This document shows positions 44,443 through 56,134 of a stretch of 64,000 nucleotides of DNA, in pieces. This stretch comes from Coenobita brevimanus (taxonomy: Eukaryota; Arthropoda; Malacostraca; Decapoda; Coenobitidae). The stretch is from the NCBI GenBank assembly GCA_032717465.1, contig CM064690.1:14845175-14909174 (forward strand). The letters run 5' to 3'. Position 1 is the first letter of the stretch, and each line of letters starts with the position of its first letter. Position numbers and translations under genes: made by a program. The notes below the pieces were generated by a model. That model did no database searches, was not told where the DNA came from, and worked only from the letters and a program-made list of their open reading frames with translations.

Positions 44443-46027
44443 TGACTTGCTGGCCTGGTGGGGGACTGCTTGAAGAAGGCTGTGATCGTAGTCTGCCTGG
44501 CCGCCCTCTTCTTTTCCTCCAGCATCGTCCTGTAGACTTTCATCCCCTCCTCGAGCCGATTAGCTGTGTCCCTGCTTCGTCCTGGGAGGGGACTGTGTGT
44601 TCGCATTAAGTCTATAATCTTGTCCAGCTTCGTTAACATCCCCTTCAGGATTGTGATGTTGAGAGCTCGGACCTCAGGCACAACCTCCTCCTCCTCTGCC
44701 TCCAGGTGCGTCTGCTGGATTTCCATATTGAGGAGCTCCTCCCTGTGGCTCTCAAGAGCCTCCTCTACAGCATCCTCGTCGACCTCCCCGAAGCCCATCT
44801 TGTGCGACAATTCGACAAAGTCCTGCCGCACACGCTCAGCAGGTGGAGCTTGCACGTCCTTGGGGAAGCTAGCAAAGAAGTGGACACACTCTGGCCACAG
44901 CTTCCGCCACACACCGTCCATTGTTGCCTGGCTGACCTCGTCCCATGCAGCAGTTAAATTGTGAAGGGCGTGGGATATGTTATACCCCTTCCAAAACTGC
45001 TGCACTGTTATCACTGTCGCAGGCCCTTACCAAGTGCTTCATTGTGCGGTGGAGGTAGTAGGCCTTAAAGGCTGTGATCACCCCTTGGTCCATCGGTTGC
45101 AACAAGGACATGGTGTTGGGGGGTAGGAACACCACCTCAGTATTGCTGGCCCATTCTTTCATCGCGGGTGGGTGGCTAAGCACGTTATCCACCACCAGGA
45201 GAAATCTGTTTGCCAAATTTTCGTGTGATGCATACCTCTTCAGCACACGAGAGAGGTACTAGTGGAAATACAACGATCAGACATCTGAAGTCAACCAAGC
45301 CTTCTTGTTTGACTTCCAGATAACCCCAAGGGTCTCCTTACCTTACCGCACCAGAGCCCTGGGATTCTCGGAGTGGTAGACTAGGAGCGACTTCAACTCG
45401 AGGTCGCCCTTGGCATTGCCCCCCAGCAGCAGTGTCAGCCGGTCCTTTGAGGCCTTGAATCCTGGCTTAGACCTTTCCTCTGCTGCAAGATACATCTCGG
45501 AAGACATTCTCTTCCAAAGGAGCCCAGTCTTGTCAAAATTCAACATCTGCTTTGCACTATAGCCACCCTCTGCGATGATGCGTTTCAGCTCGTCAGAAAA
45601 CGCCGCTGCCGCCACCGTATCTGCACTCGCCGCCTCACCATACATCTTAAAATGGTGGAGATTTTCCCACCTCTTGAACCAGTCAAACCACCCATGGCTT
45701 GCCTTAAAGGTCTTGCATTCATCAAGATCATGCCTGACCTTTAATTCGTCCCAGAGTGAGAGAGCCTTTGTGCATATTATGGCTTGACTCTTGGGTGCCT
45801 TGCACCGGTTCTGATCTTCCACCCACGTTCGGAGCATCTGCTCCAGCTCCTTCAACACAGGCTTTTGCTGGTAAGGTTGCAACCTCCCCAGCAGCAGCCT
45901 TACTGGCCTCCTCTTTCTTTATGATGGTGGAGACAGTTGATTGGGCCAGGTGGAGAGCTGAGGCGATAGCACACGCACCTTCGCCTTTGTCGTGCCGCTT
46001 AAGGATTTCCAATTTCACCTCCAGTGA

Positions 46028-49000
46028 ATGGTTAAGTGAAAGAGAGAGAGATTGTTCAGGAGCTTGAGGATGCAAGAGTGGATATATGTGGATTGACTGA
46101 AACTAAATGGAAAGGTGAAAGGGTGAGAGAATGGGAATATGGTTTAAGTATATGTGCGGGAGTTAGTGAGAATGAGAGGGCAAGAGAGGGAGTATGTCTG
46201 ATGATAAGCAAGAAGTGGAAGGAGAATATAAGAGAGTATGGAACAGTGGGTGCAAGGATTGTATGGGTGAGGATGAAAGTAGGTATACAAGCATGGGCGA
46301 TTGTATGTGTGTATGCTCCGACAGAGGACCGAGTGGCGAGAGTGAAAGATGAGTTTTGGGCGAGAGTAGAAGCATGTATGGACAAATTTGAGAGGAGTGA
46401 GAGAGTGCTTTTGATTGGAGACATGAATGGCAAAGTTGGGAATGTACGAGTGGATGGAGTGGTTGGTCAGTGGGCTGTGCCAGCTGACGTAGATGGGAAT
46501 GGTAGTGCTTTGGTGGACATCTATGCTGGTAAGGGGTTGGCAATAGCCAACACCTACTTTCAACATAAGATGATCCACCGGTATACATGGAGAGTAATGA
46601 GGAGGATGGATGGTGAACTTGTTGAACAAAAGGCAGTGATAGACTACGTGTGTGTCGATGAGTGAATGAGAAGACAAGTGTTGGATGCAGGAGTGTGAAG
46701 AGGGTGGGGGAATGGAGTCTCGGACCATCACTTAGTGATGGCCAAGGTAAAGCAGCAAAGAAAATGGTTGAGGAGACGAAGGGGAAGACAGGAGGAAGCA
46801 GCTCTTGTGAGAAGAGTGGAGAATTTGCAAGATAGTGAGAAAATGGCAGAGTATATGAGCATAGTGGAAGAAAGCTTGGGAAGGTATGAGCTAGAGCAGA
46901 TGGAAGGGGTGGAAGACATATGTAAGATATTTACAGAAGAAATAGGCACAGCGTGTAAGGTGGTTTGTGGAGTGAGGAGGAGATGCATGGGTGTGCAAGG
47001 GACAGCATGGTGGAATGGTGAGGTGAAACGAGCTGTGGAACAAAAGAAGAAGGCGTATAGTGAATGGTTAGCGAGTAGAGGTAGGGGAGAAGATGAGAGA
47101 GAGAAGAGAGAGGTATATGTGAGTACGAGAAGGGTGGTGAAGGGACTGGTGAAAGAGAGTAAGAAGAAAGTGGATGAAGAATTTGGGAGGAATCTGAGTG
47201 TGAAAAGGAGGGAGAGTAAGAAATTGTTTTGGAAGGAGGTAAAGAAAGTAAGGCAGTGTGAAAGGGGAAATAGTAGGGGAGTGAAAGATAGGAATAATAG
47301 ATTGTTGGTGGAGAAGAGAGAGAAATTGAGGAGATGGAAGGAGCACTTTGAGGATTTGTTGAATGTAGAGAGTGACAGCAGTGCGAGTATAAGTGGTTGG
47401 GGAATGGCTGGGAGAAGAAGAGATGAGAGGAGGGAGGAAGAGATCAGTAGGACGGAAGTAGTGGAAGCAATGAAGAAGATGAAGTTGGGAAAGGCTCCAG
47501 GAATTGATGGAGTGTGTGGTGAAATGCTGAGGTATGGGGGTGAGATTGTTGTGGAGTGGATATGGAAGTTGTGTAGATTGGCTTGGGAAGAGGGAAGGGT
47601 TCCAGAGGACTGGAAATCAGGTATAATTGTTCCTTTATATAAAGGAAAAGGGGAGAGAGAAGTGTGTGGTAACCATAGGGGTATTTGCCTTCTTAGTGTG
47701 ACTGGTAAAATATATGGTAGAATACTCATTGATAGGGTTAGGCATATGACAGAGGAGCTAGTTGGAGAAGAACAAGGGGGATTTAGGAAGGGAAAAGTGT
47801 GTATAGATCAGATATTTGTTCTAAGATGTTTAGTGGAGAAGTATCTAGAGAAGGGAAAGAAAGTGTATGCTGCCTTCATGGACTTGGAGAAAACTTACGA
47901 CAAAATAGATAGGCAAGGTACGTGGAAGGTATTAAGAATATATGGAGTGGATGGGAAATTGCTGAATGCTGTGAAGAGTATGTATGAAGGAGCTAGGGCT
48001 ACGGTGTGAGTGGATGGTGAGCTGAGTGAGTTCTTTGATCTCAGTGTGGGACTGAAACAGGGATGTGTGATGTCTCCATGGCTGTTTCATATATACATGG
48101 ATGGGGTTGTAAAGGAGTTGCAGGGTAGGGCAGTGGATGTGGGGGTGGCTCTAATGAATGAAGGTGAGATTTGGAAGCTTCCGGTATTGCTGTTTGCTGA
48201 TGATACAGTGCTGTTGAGTGAAGATGAATGGGAGTTGCAAGGTTTGGTGAATGAATTTGGGACAGTGTGTAGGAGGAGGAATCTGAAAATTAATGTAAAC
48301 AAAAGTAAAGTTATGGTGTTTGAGAGGAATGAAGTCACAGAATGTGCAGTGAGGTTGGATGGTGAGGATATGGAGACTGTGAGTGCATTCAAGTACTGTA
48401 CTTGGGTAGTGTGATGAGTAAGGGTGGAACTTTGGGGGATGAAGTGCGTGAAAGGGTATAGCAGGGAAGGAAGATTGTTGGTTCACTGAAAGCAGTGATG
48501 AGAAATAGGGAGGTGAGTATGGAAGTTAAAAAGTTGCTGCATGATAGTATTGTGATCCCTACCCTGACGTATGGAAGCGAGGCGTGAACCTTGCAAGAGG
48601 GGAACAAGTCAAGAGTGAGAGCAGTGGAAATAAGTTACTTGAGAGGAGCATGTGGAGTGACATGGAGGGACAGGTTGACGAATGAAGAAGTGAAGGAACG
48701 TTGTGGGTTGGATGTGGATGTGGTTTAGAAGATTAGGAGCAATACACTGAGGTGGTTTGGACATGTGAAGAGAATGGAGAATGAAAGACTGACTAAGAGG
48801 GTGTATGTAAGTGAGGTGGAGGGAGGGAGAGGGAGGGGTAGACTGAGGATGAGGTGGAGGGAGGGAGAGTGAGGGGTAGACTGAGGATGAGGTGGAGGGA
48901 TGGAGTTGAGAGGTATATGAGGGAGGGGGGGTGAGTTGGGGGGAGGGTAGTCAAATGATGGGTGACAAAGCGACTTGGAGGAGTTTTGTCTGCGGCCACC

Positions 49001-49045
49001 CTTTGCGGGATTTGGGTGTCGGGCTATAGATAGATAGATAGATAG
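46028..49045 (+). mobile_element. RTE-A LINE copy 5, 5'-truncated, inserted in pogo-X transposase
   Basis: An 11 bp target duplication acctccagtga lies at 46017-46027 and 49046-49056. The 5' end starts at the codons for VKEREIVQELEDARV, so only the promoter-proximal region is missing. The 3' end is a (GATA)n tail at 49024-49045. It is more diverged from copy 2 than copy 3 is, so it is older or from another subfamily. Confidence 0.95.
46036..49020 (+). pseudogene. RTE-A endonuclease-reverse transcriptase, copy 5
   Basis: Endonuclease: CGLTETKWKGERV, VYAPTEDR and LLIGDMNGKVG. RT: KAPGIDGVCGEMLRY, VPLYKGKGEREVCGNHRG, EQGGFRKGKVCIDQIFVLR, FMDLEKTYDKIDRQ, GLKQGCVMSPWLFHIYMDG and LLFADDTVLLSEDE near 48195. 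The frame is the same from 46036 to 48390 except for TGA stops near 46663, 46696 and 48007-48009. An extra 4 bases (tgta) near 48397 then shift the frame. Later stops occur in the C-terminal part (for example tgg to tga near 48586). A partial duplication of the gaggatgaggtggaggga block is at 48843-48900. It is not functional. Confidence 0.88.
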
Positions 49046-49631
49046 ACCTCCAGTGACACAGTCTTACGCACATGCTTCGTGGGAACATCACCAGCACCAC
49101 CACTAGCAGGCAGCCTACCACCACGACTATGGCCTCCAGAAGCACCATCACCAGTCCCACCACATGCAGCACCCTTACCGACATTATCACACTTATATAG
49201 GCCAAAAAACACACAATATCACACTCCACACACGATTAGGGTCACTGCTCTACTCATGGCACTGCTCAAACACAGTTACGATGCACTTCAATAGCAACTT
49301 GCATAACGTTGGTGGTGCAACACAATGCGTGGCGGGCAAGCGTAAGAGAGATCCTCACTCTGAGATGGCGGATGCGAGAAGAGCGATGTGGGTGAGCACA
49401 GGGTGAATGATGGCTATGGAGCCTATACCAGTGTTTCTGCGTATCTCAGGAGGAAGGCAGGCTCAGCTGGCTGCGGGAACACGCATTATTCAAAATTTTG
49501 GTCTGTTGTCTGTAGGCGTGACATTGGAGGGCCCATCATTAAACCAGGGCTCGTCTATCGGCTCACGGGGCCTGGTGGTATTTGTACCCCCATCACTAAG
49601 CTGGGGTATCGTATATCAGGGTATTGCTGTA

Positions 49632-52600
49632 CAGTAATCCCTCTAATATCCAAAAGCCCACTATCCGAACATCCCCACTAACCGGACATAATCGTCCCGG
49701 GATCCAGTATTTCCAAAATGGTCCAAAAACCGCAAAAATTTAAAAAAAAAGGGGAAGAAATTTTCCCGCCCGTAATTTGAACTTGGTGTGCGGGGCGTGG
49801 GACAGCTTTGTTGTGGCACGTCATTCCTCCAACGTCCGCTAGAGCGCCCCTGCATCCTCCCCACTTTCCGCCTCTTTCTCGTCGCAAGTGAACACTCGTC
49901 ATCATGGCTGCCCACGTGCTCGCTTTTGTGGTGGTACCTTACCTGCTGCAGGCCCTCCTGTTGCTCTCGTGCCTCTCCTTCATGTGTGTGATGATTGCCC
50001 TGCCGCCTGTGAAGAGGAAGAGAGTGGTGTTGACTTTGGAGAAGAAGCGGGAGATATTGGAGAAAGTAGATGTGGGGTGGTCTTCTTCACGCATCCTCCA
50101 CGAGTTTAACCTGGCCCGATCTACTTTGATATTAAGAGATCCCGAGACAAACTCATGCAGTACACGACTGACTTCTCGTCGAGAAGCAAACGCAATGTGG
50201 AGAGGAAGGTGATGTTTACTCCCAAGTTTGCTGAAGTTGACCGCTCCACGTTGATTTGGTATTGACAGCAACGTGCTGCTGGTGTAATGGTACATGGTAC
50301 GGATCTGAAAGCTGCTGCTGAGAAGTTTGCCAGGCTTCATGACGCCCTAGACTTCAAGGCATCCGAGGGTTGGCTCTTCGCGTTTGAGTTACGACATGGC
50401 CTTACCAACCGTAATGCTCATGGCGAAGCTTTGGACACTAACGAGGATGGAGTTGACGAGTTTCGGCACAAGGTGAAGGGCTTGATTGACAGGGAGGGCC
50501 TCACTCTCGGTCAAGTCTACAACGCTGACGAAACTGGTTTATTCTATTGTTCTTTGCCAACGAACACTCTAGCCGAGGAGACGGAGAAGCGTGTACCTGG
50601 CTGCAAGCTCTCCAAGGAACGGATATCTGCTTTGTGTTGTGCCAATAATAACAGCATGCACCGGCTTAAGGCCGTTATTGTTGGCCATGCAAAGCAGCCT
50701 TGGTGTCTTCGTGGGGTGATGGATGTCCTTCCTGTCGTCTGATACCATTCTTTGAAGGCATGGTTCACAGCCCAGATCTTCAAAGACTGGTTCCACTGCC
50801 ATTTTGTCAAGGAGGTCATACATTACCAGACGGGGAAACTGGGAATCCCAGGCGACCAGGTAAAGGCCCTCCTCCTCGACAATGTACCTGCCCACCTGTG
50901 CGACAAGGACTTGGTGGCTGAGAATGGCTGCATTAGGTGCATGTTTCTGCCACCTAATACGATTGCTCTCATCCAACCAATGGACCAAGGAATGATCGTG
51001 GCAACGAAGCGCCTATACTGCCGGACGTTCCTGGACGAGGTGATGGTTGTTCTCGAGGACGAGGATGAGCGCAGGGAGGGACGGGACACGCGAGGCCAGC
51101 AGACTTTTGAAAACCTTTGCCGCTACAGCACCAAGTCTGCAATCTACAACTGGGCCAGTGCTTGGAAGGAAATCCCTGTCAAGACTCTTGAAAATGGTTG
51201 GTCTCGTCTGCTTCTCGGAACGGATGTGGAGTACTATTTCCTAGGTTTTGACGTGGATGATTTCCATGCACGTCTAAGTACGCATGGCGACGATGTTGAT
51301 GTGGACGACGTGCGTGAGTAGTTGGATGACGATGAGGGCGATCCTGGGTATCAGACCCTGTCTGATATCGAGATTGCATCTTCAGTTGCAGGCGTCAGTA
51401 CCCAGCTTGACGATTCCGACGAGGACGGCGACGATGATGCGGACTCCTCTCAGCATGACAACTCCAGCCATCCCCAAGCTGAGCACACTCCGGGAACACC
51501 TAGAGTTCATTCTGGACTACTTGGAACACCCAGACTGCGACAGGGAGATGGGGCCCTTGGGACTTGTGGAGGAAGTGCGTGCTTTCAGGCAGCTCATCAT
51601 AAATCGTCAGAATTGTCGTTCCTTGCGTCAGTCAACCATTGACAGTTTTTTCAGGCCCGTGACCCCCGCTGTGCCCAGCCCTGGCTCCACTCCATTGCCT
51701 CCCCAAGACAGGCCCTCATGCTCTGAGCCACAGCCCAGCACATCAGCCACAGTGGAGACACCGCTCGACGTGAGTTTGCGCCTATCTTCAGAGTCGTCTG
51801 CAGTGGGTATGCCATCACCACGACCCAACTACGCACCCCTAGGTCACCTGCATGTGCTACTCTCAGACTCTGACAATGATTAGACGCCAAGAACTTCTCC
51901 ACTAGACCACATGGGAATTTACAGTGTTGTGCAGTGAAAAAAACAGTGCATCGTGTTAAGGATTTACAGTTGTGTGTGAAAAGATAAACAATTTTTGGAC
52001 TAAATTTAACATAAATAAACTTGCGTGTTTTTGGTTTAGAAAATGGTTATAAGAGTGGAAAGACTTAAAGTGCAGAGTGCAACACTTATTAAGTTACAAT
52101 GGAGCATAAGTTAGACAAGAGTGTGCACTGTGAAAAGAATGGACTTCTGAGTGTGAATGACTAAGTTCAGTGTAAGACTTCGTGAACAGTGTACTGCAAG
52201 TGCTTCAGGAAATCCTTCTTACTGTCAGAGTCTGAGAGGAGGCGGTTATTCATCGAGATGGCCATAGACTTGCCGTAAGTAGGCAGAATGTTTCATACTG
52301 AACTCTACTGTATTTTCCATACTATACTTACCTCAAACACCTCGTTTCACTCTTTTATGTCCCTTATTGGTGTAAATATGCTGCGTCTTAGGTGCTATGC
52401 ATGTGCAGTAGGGAGGTGCTTTTCTGAGTTAGACTAGGTTAGGGTCCACAACTACCAGTCCAGGAGCCAGGGACTTGTAAGTACCCAGAATGTTTCATAT
52501 TGTTTGAACCTACCTCAAAAACCTCATTTTATGATTCTTTTGCATTTATTTCAGTCTTTTATGTCCCTTATTGGTGTGATTTGGGTCATAAATAGGTGCT

Positions 52601-52745
52601 ATGCATGTCCAGAGGGAGTTGTATAGGTGTTTTTCTGAGTTAGGGTCCATAAGTACAAGTCCAGGAGGCTGGGTCCCAGTATCTGGACAGGACCACTATC
52701 CGGACCTGCCTATGGCTCTATTACGTCGGATATTGGAGGGATTAC
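49632..52745 (+). mobile_element. Tigger/pogo-like DNA transposon copy 2, full length (3.1 kb)
   Basis: The left end cagtaatccctctaatatcc follows the TA at 49630-49631. The right end ggatattggagggattac finishes near 52745, with the last two bases eroded. It is colinear with copy 1 in the opposite orientation, and both ends of the non-coding subterminal sequences match. It abuts the right end of pogo-X. Confidence 0.9.
49904..51883 (+). pseudogene. Tigger/Jerky-like (CENP-B family) transposase, copy 2
   Basis: The in-frame hydrophobic lead MAAHVLAFVVVPYLLQ at 49904 precedes the canonical start near 49988 (MCVMIALPPVKRKRVVLTLE). HTH-psq: KREILEKVDVGWSSSRILHEF, then a 4-base deletion shifts the frame near 50130. 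Second HTH: FARLHDALDFKASEGWLF. DDE core: YNADETGLFY (about 50519), ALLLDNVPAHL (about 50870) and ALIQPMDQGMI (about 50965). The acidic C-terminal part LDDDEGDPG lies after a TAG at 51319-51321, and QSTIDSFF (PIP-box pattern) is at 51629-51652. Stops: TGA 50263-50265 (same codon as in copy 1), TGA near 50740 (LPVV*YHSL) and the TAG. It is inactive, but all three acidic residues remain. Confidence 0.88.
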
Positions 52746-53379
52746 ACAGGTATATTATACCATTTGATTATTGTAGAGAATGTATAATACAGTACAGTAC
52801 TGCAGTGGCAGTGAAAACAGTTTAAAAACCATTGGTGCAAGCTGGACTAATGTCTGATATATCGGAAAAAGTCAGGGTTAGCAGTGGGAAGTCCAGATGG
52901 TGTTTTTATCAGAATTTTGCTTTTTTCAGAATGGCTTGGGGCCCGAATTAGCCCATTATAGTGAGGTTTTTCTGTAATGATATTTTTGACAGCCACCTTC
53001 GAGAATCTCGTGCAGACACAGTGATGCACACAAGCTGATAGTCAGCTGTCAGAGACAAGATGGCTGCCCAGTGTTTACATGTGCAGAAACCCCACCTCGG
53101 GTCTTTGCAGGTGGTGGCCTTTGTGCCAACCCTTTGAATCTTGCTCGACCACTTGCACCTGTCTTGCATCTGTGAATGTCTCCAATGCACTCGCCAAGTT
53201 ACATGACCTTCCTGCGTGCGTCAGACCCTCACAGCGCTATTGCTGACACCAAGTGGCAGTGCAAATATGATACAAAGTTCTGCATGTAGTATTAAGTGGA
53301 GAGAGAACTTTTGTCTTTGAGATAAGAGGAACTCTGTGAACTTTGAAAATGTCCAGTGTACTCGCAGTGGAGAGCATGG
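52746..53379. other. Pogo-type subterminal sequence, no gene
   Basis: 52748-52974 may be the right half of the outer MITE. 52978-53380 repeats 39735-40010 and leads into the pogo-Y transposase remnant, so it is probably the 5' non-coding part of that element. Confidence 0.45.
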
Positions 53380-54638
53380 TGTAACTGGTGCTGCCATTGT
53401 TAATAAGGCTAGAAGGCCAAAATGTAGCTTTTCCTCAGACATTAAGTTGAACATTATTAAGTGCCATAAGGAGGGGCAGGGACCGAGTAAGATTGCCGAC
53501 ACTTAAAGCTGCTCCAGTTCATGGTCTCAGTGGTCCTTTCGAAATCTGGGGCAATATTTTCAGCATCACTGACATTGCCTTCCCTTACAGTATAATAACT
53601 AACAAAAGCATGGGAGCCAATACTGGAGAAGATGGAGCAGCTGTTTGCCTGTGGGTTATTGACCTGAACAGAGCAAGGCAGCCTCTTCACCACTTTCATT
53701 TACGCCAAAGCTGTTGATATTTGGAAAGACCTAAAGGAGAAGGAAGATATTGAGGCCAAGGAGGAGTTCAAGGGCAGCACAAGCTGGTTTGAATGTTTCA
53801 AGGCCCGTGCAGGTCTTAACCCCTCCGTGGCTGAAGGCCCGGAATTTTCCGTGCATGCCAAGCCGATGCCGGGGCCATTTTTTGAAGTTTCGAAAATTGA
53901 CTTTTTTTTCTTGCCATATTGAAGAGAAAGTTTAGATGCACCTAACAGCGCAAATCCCAGCTTCCTAGACGCATTTTATGGCTTGCAATGGAGCGCGGAA
54001 GTTGCAGAAATATCGGCAACCGATATCTGCCGCCCAGGGGCGCTGCCGCAACGCGACTGGGCAGGTGTTGCTATTTTTTTCTTTTACCTCCTAAAACAAT
54101 ACGAATGGTGCTGAAATGTTGTGCATATATGAGATATGATGATATCGAATGATTTCAGTACAAAATCTGTTAGGAATGGCTGGAAAAAAAATTATGAATA
54201 CTTTTTCACCTTTTTGATATAAAATATGTTTATGGTAGTTTCGAGTTATTTTTTATGTTATCGTTGTGCCCATGTTTGGAAAAGGGAGCGAAAGAGTTGA
54301 ATTTTCGGTCCTAAATGAGAAACCTGCACGTCCTCCAAGGTTAGACTCTGCCACAGGAGAATAAAGTGGAGGGTGAGATCCGATTAGCAGTGCGGAAGTT
54401 GAGTCGCAACTTCGAGCTCCCACACCACGAGCATGGCTAAAAATAGAATCGTAATGCAGTTTCAGAAGTCTAATTATTACGAATACACATACAAAGCAGA
54501 AATAAATAAGTTTACAGACGGGTGAAAACGTATTTTTTCCGTATTAACATGTTCATCTTTCTCTATCATTTTACGTTCATCTTTATCATTTTACCTTGTT
54601 ATTTTTGCAATATATATTGCTGTCTCATGAACAGGGTG

Positions 54639-54639
54639 G

Positions 54640-54686
<47 letters not shown>

Positions 54687-56134
54687 AGAACGGAGGAAGG
54701 AAAAACAAATGGGTAAAAAAAAATAATCCATACACCAGATTACTGGTGTCCTCTGTTCATAAAATATCTGTAACAGTTAGACTTGAACAGTTGTGGGTTG
54801 AAATTTGGAGGAAAACAACTCTGGGGAAGCGAGTTCCAGAGAGATGCAGTTCGGGGAATGAAAGAATTCTGATAGGCAGAAGTTCTGCAATATGGCTGAA
54901 TGACATTCCAGTCATGAGCGCTACCAGATGCCCGTGTAGCACGAGGGAAGGCATGGAGAGATGGCACCATGGACGCAACTTCGTCTGAGCATTTGCCAAA
55001 AAAATATCTGTAAAATAATGCAAGGGAGGCAACATTCCTTCTTACTTGCAGGGGAGGTAGTTTATATGTAATGGCGGGGTTGTTAATGATTCTAACAACT
55101 TTATTCTGAATTTTGTCTAGTTGTCTTAATGCAACCTCTCCACAACCATTCCACAAGGGTGAGCAATATTCAAGTTGAGAGCGCACATGACTCTTATAAA
55201 TTATAGCCAACTGCTCATCGGCGAAGAAGTTACGGACTCTGTACAATAATCCAAGTTTCTTTGAGGCAGTTTTAGCAAGTGATCTGACATGAGAGGTCCA
55301 GCTGAGGGCACTGTTAAGTGAGACACCATGAATTTCAATACTTTTGGAGATGGGAATATATCAGTAGCACTGAAGGTACTGTACGAATCTGGCAATATCT
55401 GTCTATTAGTAAACTGTATATATTTAGTTTTACTAGCATTAAAAGAGACAAGGTTGTTTTGTCCCCATTCACTGATTGTAGATAGATCTTGATTTATGGA
55501 GATGGCTGTACTGAGTTGAGAGGTAGAGATATTAGACTTTGTAAATGGATGTCTGAGTGTGAATGAACTATGTAGTGTTGAGTCATCTGCATATGAGTGA
55601 ATGGGATTGTGAGTGACAGATAAGAGATCATTAATATGAACCAGAAATAGGGTTGGCGCCAGAACTGATCCCTGCGGCACGCCGGCGTTGAGTGGAAATT
55701 CGAATATACATCATCTACTTTTACTCTTATTTTCCTGTCACTAAGATAAGAAGAAATCAAAGGAACAAAAGACGCTAGTCCATAGCAAGGGAGTTTGGAC
55801 AGCAGGGAATGGTGCCATACTCTGTCGAAAGCTTTAGAGATATCAAGAGCTACTGCATGAGTTTCACCAAAAAGATCAATTGATTGATGAATGGTATGAG
55901 TTAAGAGATTGAGTATGTCAATGGTGGATCTTTCGTGGCGAAAACCGTATTGTCTATCACTAATTAAGTTGTTGGATTCAAGATGTTTAACAATATGCTT
56001 ATTAATTAAAGTTTCAAATACCTTACCAAGAGAAGATGTGACAGCTATTGGTCTGTAATTGGAGGGGTCAGACGAACTCCCTTTCTTTGGAACGGGGTGG
56101 ATATTGGCTTCTTTCCATGAATTTGCAAGGGAGA
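54639..56134 (-). mobile_element. LINE-C, jockey-like, 5'-truncated with poly(A) tail
   Basis: On minus it ends in a poly(A) tract (T run at 54639-54679). Coding remnants: NPIHSYADDSTLHSSF near 55600, LDKIQNKVVRIINNPAITYKL, and ASLWNSLPQSCFPPNFNPQLF in the frame 55246-54740. The 5' end lies in the FSLANSWKEAN-coding region near 56130. It inserted into the first half of a direct duplication in the piggyBac-like element; the second half (56455-56500) shows the uninterrupted site. Frameshifts near 55230, 55670 and upstream make it inactive. Confidence 0.75.
54740..55760 (-). pseudogene. LINE-C reverse transcriptase C-terminal half
   Basis: Three overlapping minus frames (55760-55494, 55680-55201, 55246-54740) together encode the RT palm end and thumb/C-terminal region. 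They include PQGSVLAPTLFLVHINDLLS, HSYADDSTLH (catalytic box), LVSFNASKTKYIQFTNRQ, and the terminal RTASLWNSLPQSCFPPNFN motif typical of this LINE group. It is similar but not identical to LINE-D below. The frame changes show that it is a dead copy. Confidence 0.75.

Larger units (their letters stand above)
44082..49212 (-). pseudogene. Pogo-X transposase (CENP-B/Jerky-like), split by RTE-A copy 5
   Basis: The N-terminus at 49212 is glycine-rich (MFFGLYKCDNVGKG ... GGHSRGGRLP) and leads to KHVRKTVSLEV. The RTE-A insertion follows, and after it at 46027 KLEILKRHDKGEGACAIA continues the HTH (ALHLAQSTVSTIIK). The second HTH has FKASHGWFDWFKRWENLHH. DDE core: MLNFDKTGLLWKRM (DET changed to DKT), FLLVVDNVLSHPP (about 45195) and SLLQPMDQGVITAFKAYYL (about 45085). 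C-terminal region 45014-44082 includes ARQTTITAFFKQSP (PIP-box pattern at 44472-44495) and SPQPSTSRA repeats. Lesions: stops near 45343 and 45258, a frameshift near 45000, and the 3 kb LINE. It is not functional. Confidence 0.85.
40366..49629 (-). mobile_element. Pogo-X DNA transposon with nested foldback element and RTE-A copy
   Basis: The left end caggcataccccagtttaac follows TA (40364-40365). The right end, read inward from 49629, is cagcaataccctgatatac, before TA (49630-49631). Both ends carry cccca/tgggg-type inner inversions. The span holds a pogo-type transposase gene on minus (44082-49212), a foldback element (41238-43436) and RTE-A copy 5 (46028-49045). Subtracting these gives about 4 kb. 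The right end abuts Tigger copy 2, sharing a TA. Confidence 0.6.
40141..52974. mobile_element. Possible outer pogo-type MITE containing nested elements
   Basis: cagtaagacctcaatataac after TA (40139-40140), and its imperfect inverted match at 52953-52974 (read inward: cagaaaaacctcactataat) before TA (52975-52976). If genuine, the non-nested sequence totals about 450 bp, and pogo-X and Tigger copy 2 inserted later between the arms. Identity is about 16 of 22 bases, so chance or separate elements cannot be excluded. Confidence 0.35.
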
